Part shown: positions 1 through 6,550 of the stretch, piece after piece
Position numbering within the stretch: position 1 is the stretch's first letter
How the letters are laid out: the number at the start of each line of letters is the position of its first letter
Assembly (NCBI GenBank): GCA_003155275.1
Contig: PMCC01000015.1
Span: 1-9,118, forward strand
DNA from: Actinomycetota bacterium
GTDB lineage: Bacteria > Actinomycetota > Humimicrobiia > Humimicrobiales > Humimicrobiaceae
Reading direction: 5' to 3'
Length of the DNA: 9,118 bases
Program-made: the position numbers and the translations under genes
The notes under the pieces: generated by a model
What the model was told of the DNA's origin: nothing
The model's input: only the letters and a program-made list of their open reading frames with translations
The model's database searches: none

Positions 1-554
1 CGGTTGATCGTCTCGACCATGTGAACGGGGATGCGGATGGTACGGGCCTGGTCCGCGATCGCCCGCGTGATCGCCTGCCTGATCCACCATGTCGCATAGG
101 TCGAAAACTTAAACCCTCTTTTATAGTCATATTTGTCCACAGCCCTGATAAGGCCCAGGTTCCCTTCCTGTATAAGGTCCAAAAATAACATACCCCTGTT
201 TACAAATTTTTTAGCTACACTCACCACCAGCCTTAAGTTTGCTTCAATAAGCCTGCTTTTTGCAGATATATCCCCCTTTTCAATTCTTTTTGCAAGTTGT
301 ATCTCTTCAGAAGCAGTTAAGAGCCTGACGTTTCCTATAACTCTGAGATACATTTTAACGGGGTCGCTGGTGAATGTACTTACAGTATATCCGGTTAGTG
401 CTTTTTTGGATTTTTTTATCTTCTTGGTCCGGATATCAATTTCTGCTTCATCTTCCGGAATGTCAGTAATTTCGTATGCTTCAGTTAAAAGGATTTTTTT
501 ATCTTTAAATGCCGGATCTTTTATTTTTTTATCAATTATTTCTTTGGTGACCAT
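1..554 (-). CDS. rpoD: RNA polymerase primary sigma factor (RpoD/SigA), 3' part cut off by window start
   Basis: This is the N-terminal 184 residues of a group 1 sigma-70 factor, which directs core RNA polymerase to housekeeping promoters. I translated the minus strand from the ATG at 554-552. Region 1.2 is clear ([11 protein letters not shown], about residues 64-74). Regions 2.1-2.2 follow ([19 protein letters not shown], 104-122, then [20 protein letters not shown]). Regions 2.3-2.4, which melt and read the -10 element, are nearly textbook ([20 protein letters not shown], 150-169, then RTIRIPVHM). There is no long insert between 1.2 and 2.1. Only about 63 residues precede region 1.2, and they are Lys-rich, so region 1.1 looks reduced. 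The start is supported by AAGGGA three bases upstream, which is rather close. The frame is open further upstream to a TAA near 646 but has no ATG, GTG or TTG start. Regions 3 and 4 lie outside the window. Base composition changes sharply in the last 110 bases. Confidence 0.97.
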   Translation of the reverse strand, partial: MVTKEIIDKKIKDPAFKDKKILLTEAYEITDIPEDEAEIDIRTKKIKKSKKALTGYTVSTFTSDPVKMYLRVIGNVRLLTASEEIQLAKRIEKGDISAKSRLIEANLRLVVSVAKKFVNRGMLFLDLIQEGNLGLIRAVDKYDYKRGFKFSTYATWWIRQAITRAIADQARTIRIPVHMVETIN

Positions 555-709
555 ATGTCCCTTATTACTTTTTAATATATTTCCTGAATCATTACTTATA
601 TATCCGTTTTTTGCAACTAAAATATAAAAATTTATACAGTGACGTTAATTAGTTCTTGAGCAATAATTGGCATAAGTGGCTATAGCAAAAATTTTCTGAG
701 CTTCACTTT

Positions 710-743
710 TGCATATAATTCAACAGACTTAGAATTATATGCA
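710..743. repeat. Perfect 12-bp inverted repeat over the rpoD promoter
   Basis: The arms TGCATATAATTC (710-721) and GAATTATATGCA (732-743) are exact reverse complements separated by 10 bases. Pairing can extend three more positions outward if one G-U pair is allowed. The right arm contains the rpoD -10 hexamer, and the predicted start point falls in the spacer. It could be a repressor operator, or an RNA hairpin in transcripts running on from the radical SAM gene. No T-run follows on either strand, so a classic intrinsic terminator is unlikely. Confidence 0.7.
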
Positions 744-762
744 GAAATACTTATAAAGTAAA
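734..762 (-). promoter_or_regulatory. Predicted sigma-70 promoter for rpoD
   Basis: On the minus strand, TTTACT (762-757), a 17-base spacer and a perfect TATAAT (739-734) form a good housekeeping promoter just after the radical SAM stop codon. The expected transcription start is near 727, giving an rpoD leader of about 170 nt. The -10 hexamer lies inside one arm of a perfect inverted repeat (710-743). Read by eye; no transcript data. Confidence 0.6.
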
Positions 763-768
763 CCCCAA

Positions 769-2286
769 TTAACTCTCTCTATAGTAAGTATTGTATTGAT
801 TTGCCCACGCCAGGCTCTTAAAATGAAGCAAACCCAGCGGCAGGCCGATTGCATATGGCAGGAGTCCGGGCCGTTTGAATATGCTCCAAAAAATCAGGCT
901 CCAATAATAGTGCCTCCCTTTTTCTTTGATACCAAAGAACCATAAAGAAGAAAACAATCCCCTGAAGTGATAAAAACGGATTTTTGGAGGGGCCACTTTC
1001 CTGGGTTTATATTCCCTTAAAAATGTTTTAATCCTTGCAAAATAAAACTTTGGCGAATAAATAGTTTTAAGCACGTTGCCATAACCATTTATAAGTGTAC
1101 CGGGATTCATTTTTGGAATGAAGTTTAGTTCGAAAAGCTCAGAGGTGTTTTTACCAGTGATGTTATTATTGTCTATCAGGCGCCCGGTTTTCTTAAGCCT
1201 GTCATGAAGCCTGCTTTTTGGTGAGACATTCAATAGCCCGACCATTGCCGCAATTATTCCGCTTTTCTGGATAAAATCTATCTGATCCTGAAATACAGTG
1301 TCCTTATCACTGTCAAATCCAAGTATAAAGCCTGCATTGACCTCAAAACCCATATTCTGCATCTTTTTTACTGATTCGAGCATATTCCTGTTTTTATTCT
1401 GTAGTTTCCCGCATTCTTCCAACCCATCCGGATCCGGAGTCTCAATTCCGATAAATACTGTGGAAAAACCAGCTTCAGACATAAGTTCCATTAACTCCAA
1501 GTCATCTGACAGGTTAATTGACAATTGTGTGCTTAATATAAAAGGATATTTTTTATCTTTCTGCCACTTTATTATTGCCGGAAGGAATTCTTTCTTAATC
1601 ACTGACTTGTTTCCGATAAAATTATCGTCTACAAAAAATAACCCTCCCCGCCAGCCAAGCGTATAAATATAATCGAGTTCTGCAATAATCTGGCCTATGC
1701 TTTTCAGCCGCGGGGTTCTTCCGTTTAGCTGGACCACATCACAGAATTCACAATTAAAAGGGCATCCTCTTGAAAGTTGCACACACATGGAATTGTAATA
1801 TGATAAATTTGTAAGATTCCATGCGGGGATTGGGGCTTTACTGATAGAAGGGAATTCCTCCATGGTATATAATTTTTTCAGGGTTTTATTTTCCATGTCT
1901 TTTACAAGTACAGGGATTATATCTTCTGACTCTCCTAAAACAATAGTATCTATATTAGAAAATTCTTCCCATCCTGTTGTAAACAGGGACCCCCCTGCAA
2001 TTACTGTCTTGCCGGCCTTATGAAACATATTTACGAGTTTTATGGTAGATTGTTTTTGGCCTATTATTGAGCTCATTAATATGTAGTCCGCCCATTTTAT
2101 GTGCTCATCCTTTAATGCCTGGCAATTCATATCAATTACTTTTTTGTCCCACTCGGCGGGCAGCATTGCTGCGACTGTCAAAAGTCCAAGAGGCGGATAG
2201 GCCGATCTTTTTCCGAGGACCCTCAGGAGTTTTGATAAATTCCAGAAAGTATTTTCGCATTCCGGAGAAATAAGTAAAATTTTCAT
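769..2286 (-). CDS. B12-binding-type radical SAM protein with DUF4070-like C-terminus
   Basis: A 505-aa cytoplasmic enzyme of the cobalamin-binding radical SAM group, expected to hold a [4Fe-4S] cluster and cleave S-adenosylmethionine. The N-terminal part (about 1-150) looks like the Rossmann-type B12-binding domain: MKILLISPE start, PPLGLLTVAAMLP at 31-43, GGSLFTT at 98-104 and VLGESED at 116-122. I see no obvious DxHxxG cobalamin ligand motif. The radical SAM core has the CxxxCxxC cluster motif at Cys175, Cys179 and Cys182, followed by FFVDDNF (218-224), GIET (280-283) and NAGFILGFDSD (317-327). The tail (about 350-430, with NFIPKMNPGTLINGY and IYSPKFYFAR) resembles DUF4070. Some members of this broad group methylate unactivated carbons, for example in hopanoid lipids, but the substrate here cannot be told. 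AGAAGG lies four bases before the ATG. It ends 214 bases before rpoD and may share a transcript with the RRM gene upstream. Confidence 0.92.
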   Translation of the reverse strand: MKILLISPECENTFWNLSKLLRVLGKRSAYPPLGLLTVAAMLPAEWDKKVIDMNCQALKDEHIKWADYILMSSIIGQKQSTIKLVNMFHKAGKTVIAGGSLFTTGWEEFSNIDTIVLGESEDIIPVLVKDMENKTLKKLYTMEEFPSISKAPIPAWNLTNLSYYNSMCVQLSRGCPFNCEFCDVVQLNGRTPRLKSIGQIIAELDYIYTLGWRGGLFFVDDNFIGNKSVIKKEFLPAIIKWQKDKKYPFILSTQLSINLSDDLELMELMSEAGFSTVFIGIETPDPDGLEECGKLQNKNRNMLESVKKMQNMGFEVNAGFILGFDSDKDTVFQDQIDFIQKSGIIAAMVGLLNVSPKSRLHDRLKKTGRLIDNNNITGKNTSELFELNFIPKMNPGTLINGYGNVLKTIYSPKFYFARIKTFLREYKPRKVAPPKIRFYHFRGLFSSLWFFGIKEKGRHYYWSLIFWSIFKRPGLLPYAIGLPLGLLHFKSLAWANQYNTYYRES

Positions 2287-2368
2287 AAAACCTTCTTTTT
2301 GCCTATTTATTGAAAATGATTGTTTTTTAAGCTTGATTCATAAATTGTTAATTATTTGTCTGAAGAGT

Positions 2369-2409
2369 TAAGCCTGCATACAGACTCTTGGAACCTGTTT
2401 GCAGGCTTA
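2369..2409 (-). other. Stable hairpin between the RRM gene and the radical SAM gene
   Basis: On the minus strand, TAAGCCTGCA and TGCAGGCTTA pair perfectly over 10 bp. After a single A-A mismatch, ACAG pairs with CTGT, closing an 11-base loop. The loop end AAGAGT (2389-2384) is complementary to ACTCTT (2368-2363) directly after the stem, so a pseudoknot or an alternative hairpin is possible. It begins 9 bases after the RRM stop codon. There is no downstream T-run, so it is better read as a 3'-end processing or stabilising element, or a weak terminator, than as a canonical rho-independent terminator. Confidence 0.6.
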
Positions 2410-2418
2410 TTTAATAGA

Positions 2419-2685
2419 TTAATATCTCCTGGAATTTCTGTCCGGTCTTTCTGTCTGCGGTCTGGCTTCGCTCACTCTTAAAGTCCTTCCGTCTAAGTCT
2501 GACCCGTCAAGTGCTTCTTTTGCTTTTTCTGCTTCTTGGACGCTGGACATTTCAACAAATCCAAAACCTTTATTGCCAATTACTGAGACGCTTTTAACCT
2601 CACCGTACTGCGCAAAAAGCTTTTCCAGCTGTTCATCGATTGTCGAGTAACTGAAGTTACCTACATATAGTTTACTGCCTTGCAT
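2419..2685 (-). CDS. Small single-RRM RNA-binding protein
   Basis: An 88-aa protein made almost entirely of one RNA recognition motif. RNP2 is LYVGNF (residues 6-11) and RNP1 is KGFGFVEM (39-46), with aromatic residues at the usual RNA-stacking positions. A 14-residue Arg-rich tail (RPQTERPDRNSRRY) follows the last strand. The size and layout match the bacterial RRM proteins best known from cyanobacteria, several of which are cold-induced. The RNA target is unknown here. The start is secure: AAGGAGGT lies five bases before the ATG. It has its own predicted promoter and a leader of about 113 nt containing AT-rich inverted repeats (2702-2708 with 2723-2729) close to the ribosome site, which could allow post-transcriptional control. 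The radical SAM gene lies 132 bases downstream on the same strand. Confidence 0.95.
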   Translation of the reverse strand: MQGSKLYVGNFSYSTIDEQLEKLFAQYGEVKSVSVIGNKGFGFVEMSSVQEAEKAKEALDGSDLDGRTLRVSEARPQTERPDRNSRRY

Positions 2686-2804
2686 ACTTACCTCCTTAAA
2701 TATATTATTCCCCTAAAGCTTGATAATATTTTTTTTGGAGAGTCAGCATGAATCTCTGAAGTTTACTCTTAATTAAAATATCATTAAACAAATGAGAGTA
2801 TTAA

Positions 2805-2833
2805 AGCATATAACAAATCTTATTTAATGTCAA
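2805..2833 (-). promoter_or_regulatory. Predicted sigma-70 promoter for the RRM gene
   Basis: A perfect TTGACA (2833-2828), a 17-base spacer and TATGCT (2810-2805) on the minus strand. The expected start is near 2798, giving a leader of about 113 nt. The whole gene-free stretch 2686-2989 (304 bases) holds this promoter and leader plus an AT-rich upstream part in which I see no open reading frame or RNA gene. No terminator for the SDR gene is evident in it. Confidence 0.6.
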
Positions 2834-2989
2834 ATTTGAGAGAAATATGTGAGAAAAAGCTATAAGAAATTTGTAAGGAATTTTCAAAAAAAACTTTAAA
2901 AATTTTATGAGATACATTCAAACTGCTATATTGTATATTTTTCACATTAAGCTCATTAATATATGGGTTTTCAATCATCTTTATATCAA

Positions 2990-3841
2990 TCAGCACGACA
3001 GGAAACCGCCGTCAACAGGAATCATTGTGCCTTGTACATAGCTCGCCATATCGCTTGCAAGAAAAAGGATTACCTTTGCAACTTCATCGGGCTTACCCCA
3101 TCTGCCCAGTGTGAGCCTTGCATTAAAATTAATCCCGGTCCTAATCAGGTGCAGCTGCATCTTTGAAATGGCTTTCTTTACCAGGTTTTCAGTACCAGGC
3201 GTCCTTATAGCTCCGGGCAATATGCAATTGACTCTGAAACCTTTTCTTCCATAATCCTTGGCAAGTGACCTTGTAAGCGCCATTACCCCGGCTTTGCTTA
3301 TGCTATAGTGCGCAAGGTCTTCTTTAAAAGGTATCATCGCTTCAATTGATGAAATGTTTACAATGACCCCGCCTTTTGCACCCCTTCTCTTTATAAAGTT
3401 CTGGCACATCCAGAAGACAGAATGCAAATTTATCTCAAGGGTATTTTCATAAAAATTCTTGTCGACTTCCAGGTAGTCCTTGAAGGGATAGATACCGGCA
3501 TTATTGATTATTATATCAGGGAGTTCATTTGCGATGTCTTCCCAGAATGAATCTATGGACTCTTTTTTAGCCAAATCAGTATTATAAGTATCTACCCTGC
3601 ACCCATAGGGTTCTGCTGCATCTTTTATGTTTTTAAGGCCGATTTCATCAATGTCCAGTAAAATAAGATCTGAGCCTGCTTCTGCGAGCCTTAAGCTTAT
3701 GGCTCTTCCTATTCCAGAAGACGCGCCGGAGATCAACGTTCTTTTGCCTTTAAAAGAAATTATGTCCGGCATTAAGGCAAATCCATTGTTTAAAGTTATA
3801 TCTAATTTATGGGGTTTTCTGATTGTTATTGATTTTTCCAT
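2990..3841 (-). CDS. Short-chain dehydrogenase/reductase (SDR), substrate unknown
   Basis: A 283-aa NAD(P)-dependent oxidoreductase of the classical SDR family. The dinucleotide-binding motif is SGASSGIG (residues 38-45). The acidic residue ending strand 2 (LLDID, Asp63) suggests a preference for NAD(H). NNAG is at 113-116. The catalytic set is Asn138, Ser164 or Ser165, Tyr179 and Lys183 (YSISK). PGAIRTP (209-215) and the C-terminal GTMIPVDGGF are typical. These features also fit FabG-like 3-oxoacyl-ACP reductases and sugar or alcohol dehydrogenases, so the substrate is not assignable. The fold starts near residue 30, leaving an unusually long N-terminus. An in-frame ATG at 3772-3770 (Met24) would give a standard 260-aa SDR. 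That start fits the predicted promoter, which lies too close to 3841 to leave a leader. Neither start has a strong ribosome site. The gene is divergent from murI. Confidence 0.93.
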   Translation of the reverse strand: MEKSITIRKPHKLDITLNNGFALMPDIISFKGKRTLISGASSGIGRAISLRLAEAGSDLILLDIDEIGLKNIKDAAEPYGCRVDTYNTDLAKKESIDSFWEDIANELPDIIINNAGIYPFKDYLEVDKNFYENTLEINLHSVFWMCQNFIKRRGAKGGVIVNISSIEAMIPFKEDLAHYSISKAGVMALTRSLAKDYGRKGFRVNCILPGAIRTPGTENLVKKAISKMQLHLIRTGINFNARLTLGRWGKPDEVAKVILFLASDMASYVQGTMIPVDGGFLSC

Positions 3842-3850
3842 AATGATTTG

Positions 3851-3879
3851 AATATATTCTTTTAAATTTTTAAAGTCAA
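3851..3879 (-). promoter_or_regulatory. Predicted sigma-70 promoter for the SDR gene
   Basis: TTGACT (3879-3874), a 17-base spacer and TATATT (3856-3851) on the minus strand, each hexamer matching consensus at five of six bases. Transcription would start near 3844, about three bases before the upstream ATG at 3841. The mRNA would therefore be nearly leaderless unless the internal ATG at 3772 is used. Confidence 0.55.
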
Positions 3880-3931
3880 TTCAGTACCTGTAAAATAAAT
3901 GTAAAAATAATTACAATTCCTTCGACCGGTT

Positions 3932-3960
3932 TTGGCACAATGCTTTCATTATTTTATAAA
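3932..3960 (+). promoter_or_regulatory. Predicted distal promoter for the murI operon
   Basis: TTGGCA (3932-3937), a 17-base spacer and TATAAA (3955-3960), each with five of six consensus bases. The expected start is near 3967, inside a small hairpin (3962-3974), giving a leader of about 120 nt before murI. It diverges from the SDR promoter, whose -35 element lies about 50 bases away. Confidence 0.45.
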
Positions 3961-3961
3961 A

Positions 3962-3974
3962 ACCCAATATGGGT
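3962..3974 (+). other. Mini-hairpin followed by a T-run in the murI leader
   Basis: ACCCA (3962-3966) and TGGGT (3970-3974) pair perfectly around a 3-base loop, followed by ATTTTTT. A flanking A-run upstream can pair with the T-run after one mismatch. It resembles a very small intrinsic terminator or an operator. It sits on top of the start point of the distal promoter, so a terminator would act only on transcripts from further upstream. Confidence 0.3.
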
Positions 3975-3986
3975 ATTTTTTAATGC

Positions 3987-4015
3987 TTAAATTTTTTAAG
4001 GATATTTACTATAAT
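3987..4015 (+). promoter_or_regulatory. Possible proximal promoter for murI
   Basis: A perfect TATAAT at 4010-4015, with a poor -35 candidate TTAAAT (3987-3992) at 17-base spacing. The leader would be about 66 nt. The region is very AT-rich, so a chance match is possible. Confidence 0.35.
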
Positions 4016-4087
4016 TAAATGGCTTATGGTTTATATTCTGGATTTAAATATTTTGATTTAAAAAAAAATTAACAGGAAAGTCTACAA

Positions 4088-4972
4088 GTGGATAACAGGC
4101 CGATTGGCGTTTTTGATTCAGGTGTCGGAGGGCTGACTGTTCTTTCTGAGATCATTCATCTGCTTCCGGATGAAAATACCGTTTATTTTGGAGATACTCT
4201 TAGGTTTCCCTACGGGCCGCGTGATTTAAACCAGGTAAGTCATTTTGTTTTTAAGATCTCCGAGTTTTTAACAGGGAGGAACGTTAAAATGCTTGTGGTT
4301 GCCTGCAATACTTCCACGGCAGCGGCGCTTGAAGATTTAAAAAATAATCTGAAGATTCCAGTAATAGGGGTTATCGAACCTGGAGCAAGAACTGCAAGCA
4401 ATAATACTAGTAACAACAGGGTTGGACTTATAGCCACAAAAGGCACTGTTGAAAGCCGGGCCTATGAAATAGCTATAAAAAATATAAATCCCCGAATAAA
4501 CCTTTTTTCTTATGCTGCCCCAAAGCTTGTTGAGCTTATTGAAGCCGGAGTTCTGGAGGGGGTAAAACTACAGGAGGTCATGTCAGGTTATGTCGATCCA
4601 CTGATTAAAGAAAATATCGATGTTTTAATTCTGGGATGTACCCACTTTCCACTGATTGAAAACCAGATTATTTCAAAGTATTCGGGTGATTTTAAAGTCA
4701 TAAGCTCTGCTGTCGAGACTGCAAAAGATGTAAAAAATACATTGGAAAAATTTAGCTTGCAGAATGAAAATAGCATAAAAGTCATCAACGGCACTCATGT
4801 CACCAAAGGCTCTTGCGGCATTAGTGGTGCAGGCAGCACCTGTATTCGTCAGGGTCCGGAAAGAACATATTATGAAACAGGCAATGCTAGTAAGTTTTTG
4901 GAAGTCGGCAGGATGTTTCTTGGTGGTGAAATAAGCGAGGTTGTCAGGGTAAAGCTTGACATGGGGCAGTAA
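4088..4972 (+). CDS. murI: Glutamate racemase
   Basis: A 294-aa cofactor-independent racemase converting L- to D-glutamate for peptidoglycan synthesis in the cytoplasm. The family signature GVFDSGVGGLTVL (residues 7-19) carries Asp10 and Ser11. The two catalytic cysteines are Cys73 in VVACNTSTAAAL and Cys184 in LGCTHFP, followed by Thr185 and His186. FGDTLRFPYGPR (34-45) is also typical. The start is GTG at 4088, with AGGAAAG seven bases upstream; no ATG fits better. The protein is longer than many MurI proteins (about 260-275 residues) because of a Gly/Ser-rich insertion at about 234-258, containing Cys243 and Cys252, just before the conserved YYETG...F segment. It is the first gene of a plus-strand cluster and is followed after 171 bases by rph. 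In that gap I see only AT-rich DNA and a loose 8-bp inverted repeat (5033-5040 with 5110-5117). Confidence 0.97.
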   Translation: MDNRPIGVFDSGVGGLTVLSEIIHLLPDENTVYFGDTLRFPYGPRDLNQVSHFVFKISEFLTGRNVKMLVVACNTSTAAALEDLKNNLKIPVIGVIEPGARTASNNTSNNRVGLIATKGTVESRAYEIAIKNINPRINLFSYAAPKLVELIEAGVLEGVKLQEVMSGYVDPLIKENIDVLILGCTHFPLIENQIISKYSGDFKVISSAVETAKDVKNTLEKFSLQNENSIKVINGTHVTKGSCGISGAGSTCIRQGPERTYYETGNASKFLEVGRMFLGGEISEVVRVKLDMGQ

Positions 4973-5132
4973 GTATTTAATATTTATTTTATTATTATTT
5001 TTCGTTTTAATTATCCCGTGTTAATTAATTATTGGTGAATGATTCAACCCAAGTAAAAGTTTGTCGAAATTGAGCTTAAGTTTTTTAAATTTGGCTTTTT
5101 TATATATTTATTCACCATAAATTGATTGGTTT

Positions 5133-5140
5133 AAGAGGTG
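5133..5140 (+). promoter_or_regulatory. Ribosome binding site that fixes the rph start
   Basis: AAGAGGTG lies three bases before the ATG at 5144 (six from its GAGG core). A GTG at 5138 is in frame and would extend the protein by two residues, but it lies inside this site and so cannot be served by it. Confidence 0.7.
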
Positions 5141-5143
5141 CAA

Positions 5144-5890
5144 ATGGCAGATGACAAGAATTTAAAACTCAGGCAGGACGGAAGAAAACCTGCAGAGTTA
5201 AGGAAAATAAAGATAACACGCAGGTTTATTTCCCATGCGGAGGGTTCCGTTTTTTTTGAGATGGGCAACACCAGAGTCATCTGTACTGCAACAGTTGAAG
5301 ATAAAGTGCCTGTATTTTTGAGGGGGAAAAATTCTGGCTGGGTAACTGCTGAATATGATATGATTCCACGCTCATCACAACAAAGGATCATAAGGCCCCA
5401 AACAACCGGCAAGATAAGCGGAAGGTTTCATGAGATACAGCGGCTGATTGGCCGCTCTCTGAGAGCAGTTGTTGACCTTAAAAAGATAGGGGAGCGGACC
5501 CTCTGGATAGACTGCGATGTGATAGAGGCTGACGGCGGCACACGCACCGCATGTATTAATGGAAGTTTTATTGCTTTGTACGACTGTCTTACTTATCTTG
5601 TAAGCAGAAAGGTTTTGGATGCAATGCCGCTGACAAACTTTCTTGGCGCGGTAAGTGTCGGTATGGTTGATAATGAAGTATTGACTGATATGTGTTTTTT
5701 AGAAGACAGCGCTGCGCAGGTCGACATGAATGTTGTAATGGACTCACATGATAATTTCATCGAGATACAATCCAGCGCAGAGGGAAAGACTTTCAGCAGG
5801 CAGGAATTCGATATATTGCTTGACAACTCGGCTGTTGCAATAAGGGAGATAATGGATATCCAGAAGAAGAATCTCATGGAAAAAAAATAG
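5144..5890 (+). CDS. rph: Ribonuclease PH
   Basis: A 248-aa phosphorolytic 3'-to-5' exoribonuclease that trims tRNA precursors and other RNA 3' ends, using phosphate to release nucleoside diphosphates; family members form a hexameric ring. The N-terminal RQDGRKPAELR (residues 10-20) is the family opening. GRFHEIQRLIGRSLRAVVDL (93-112) holds the conserved Arg-rich segment. The phosphate-binding GTR is at 132-134 within DVIEADGGTRTA. The metal-site acids are Asp188 and Asp194 in LEDSAAQVDMNVV. IEIQSSAEGKTFS (206-218) is the usual C-terminal signature. Length and architecture are complete. Only three bases separate its TAG from the rdgB ATG, so the two are surely cotranscribed and probably translationally coupled. 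A weak promoter-like TTGTCG/TTTAAA pair at 17-base spacing occurs in the upstream gap, but I do not rely on it. Confidence 0.97.
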   Translation: MADDKNLKLRQDGRKPAELRKIKITRRFISHAEGSVFFEMGNTRVICTATVEDKVPVFLRGKNSGWVTAEYDMIPRSSQQRIIRPQTTGKISGRFHEIQRLIGRSLRAVVDLKKIGERTLWIDCDVIEADGGTRTACINGSFIALYDCLTYLVSRKVLDAMPLTNFLGAVSVGMVDNEVLTDMCFLEDSAAQVDMNVVMDSHDNFIEIQSSAEGKTFSRQEFDILLDNSAVAIREIMDIQKKNLMEKK

Positions 5891-5893
5891 TTT

Positions 5894-6550
5894 ATGGAAA
5901 TTGTGATTGCAAGCAAGAACAAGGGCAAAATAAAAGAGATCAGGCACTTTTTCTCAAACAGCTTGCTGCCTCAAAACATCCGGGAAATCAAATGGCTGTC
6001 ATTTGAAGATTTTGTGGGATTTCCGGATGTCGATGAGGGAAGTGAAAGTTTTACTGAGAATGCAAAGCTTAAAGCCCAGCAGATAGCAGAGTTTACCGGA
6101 AAAACAGCGCTGGCTGATGATTCAGGCCTGGAAGTGGATGCCCTCGGCGGTAACCCGGGTGTGACATCGTCAAGATATGCGGGCCCTGATTCAACTGATG
6201 AGAAAAACCGTAAAAAACTTCTTTCAGAACTTAGAGAAATCAGTTCAATAAAAAAACGCTGCGCAAGGTTTAAGTGCGTAATGGTGCTTTACAGCCTCGG
6301 TAACGATTTTATCAACATCTCTGAAGGGGTCTGTGAAGGAAAAATCGGCTTTACTGAAACAGGTGAAAATGGTTTTGGCTATGACTCAATCTTTATTCCT
6401 GACGGTTTTGACAAGACAATGGCAGAGCTTTCCAATTCCGAAAAGAATGGTATAAGCCACAGAGGGAAAGCGCTGGAAGGGCTGGCAAAATTTTTAAAAA
6501 GTAAAACTAATGCTGAGAAGAATATACTGACAGGAGAACAAAATGACTGA
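5894..6550 (+). CDS. rdgB: XTP/dITP pyrophosphatase (RdgB/HAM1 family)
   Basis: A 218-aa house-cleaning enzyme that hydrolyses non-canonical purine triphosphates (XTP, ITP, dITP) to the monophosphate and pyrophosphate, keeping deaminated bases out of DNA and RNA. Visible motifs in order: IASKNKGKIKEI (residues 5-16, binding the triphosphate), FTENAKLKA (53-61), ALADDSGLEVDALGG (72-86, with Asp75/Asp76 as metal and base acids), NPGVTSSRYAG (87-97), GENGFGYDSIFIP (157-169) and ISHRGKAL (187-194), which reads the purine ring. The first 195 residues match the normal family length. The Lys/Asn-rich tail after that is not conserved. It starts three bases after the rph stop with no strong ribosome site of its own, which suggests coupling to rph. 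Its last 8 bases overlap the next gene. Confidence 0.97.
   Translation: MEIVIASKNKGKIKEIRHFFSNSLLPQNIREIKWLSFEDFVGFPDVDEGSESFTENAKLKAQQIAEFTGKTALADDSGLEVDALGGNPGVTSSRYAGPDSTDEKNRKKLLSELREISSIKKRCARFKCVMVLYSLGNDFINISEGVCEGKIGFTETGENGFGYDSIFIPDGFDKTMAELSNSEKNGISHRGKALEGLAKFLKSKTNAEKNILTGEQND

Noticed and set aside
133..627. Open frame on the plus strand across rpoD
   Set aside because: It is antisense to an unmistakable sigma factor, has no ribosome site and translates to a composition typical of an antisense shadow.
714..719. Plus-strand promoter from the TATAAT in the left arm of the rpoD palindrome
   Set aside because: The sequence 17 bases upstream (ATTTTC) is a poor -35 and no plus-strand gene follows.
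2806..2813. GCATATAA shared between the rpoD palindrome and the RRM promoter as a common regulator site
   Set aside because: Only 8 AT-rich bases match and the second arm is absent at the RRM promoter, so chance similarity of -10 elements explains it.
5033..5117. Leader structure or riboswitch before rph from TGGTGAAT/ATTCACCA
   Set aside because: The 8-bp arms are 69 bases apart with no convincing inner stems, and the stretch is too AT-rich to match any riboswitch I know.
5138..5143. GTG start for rph two codons upstream
   Set aside because: The GTG lies within the AAGAGGTG ribosome site; the ATG at 5144 is correctly spaced from it.
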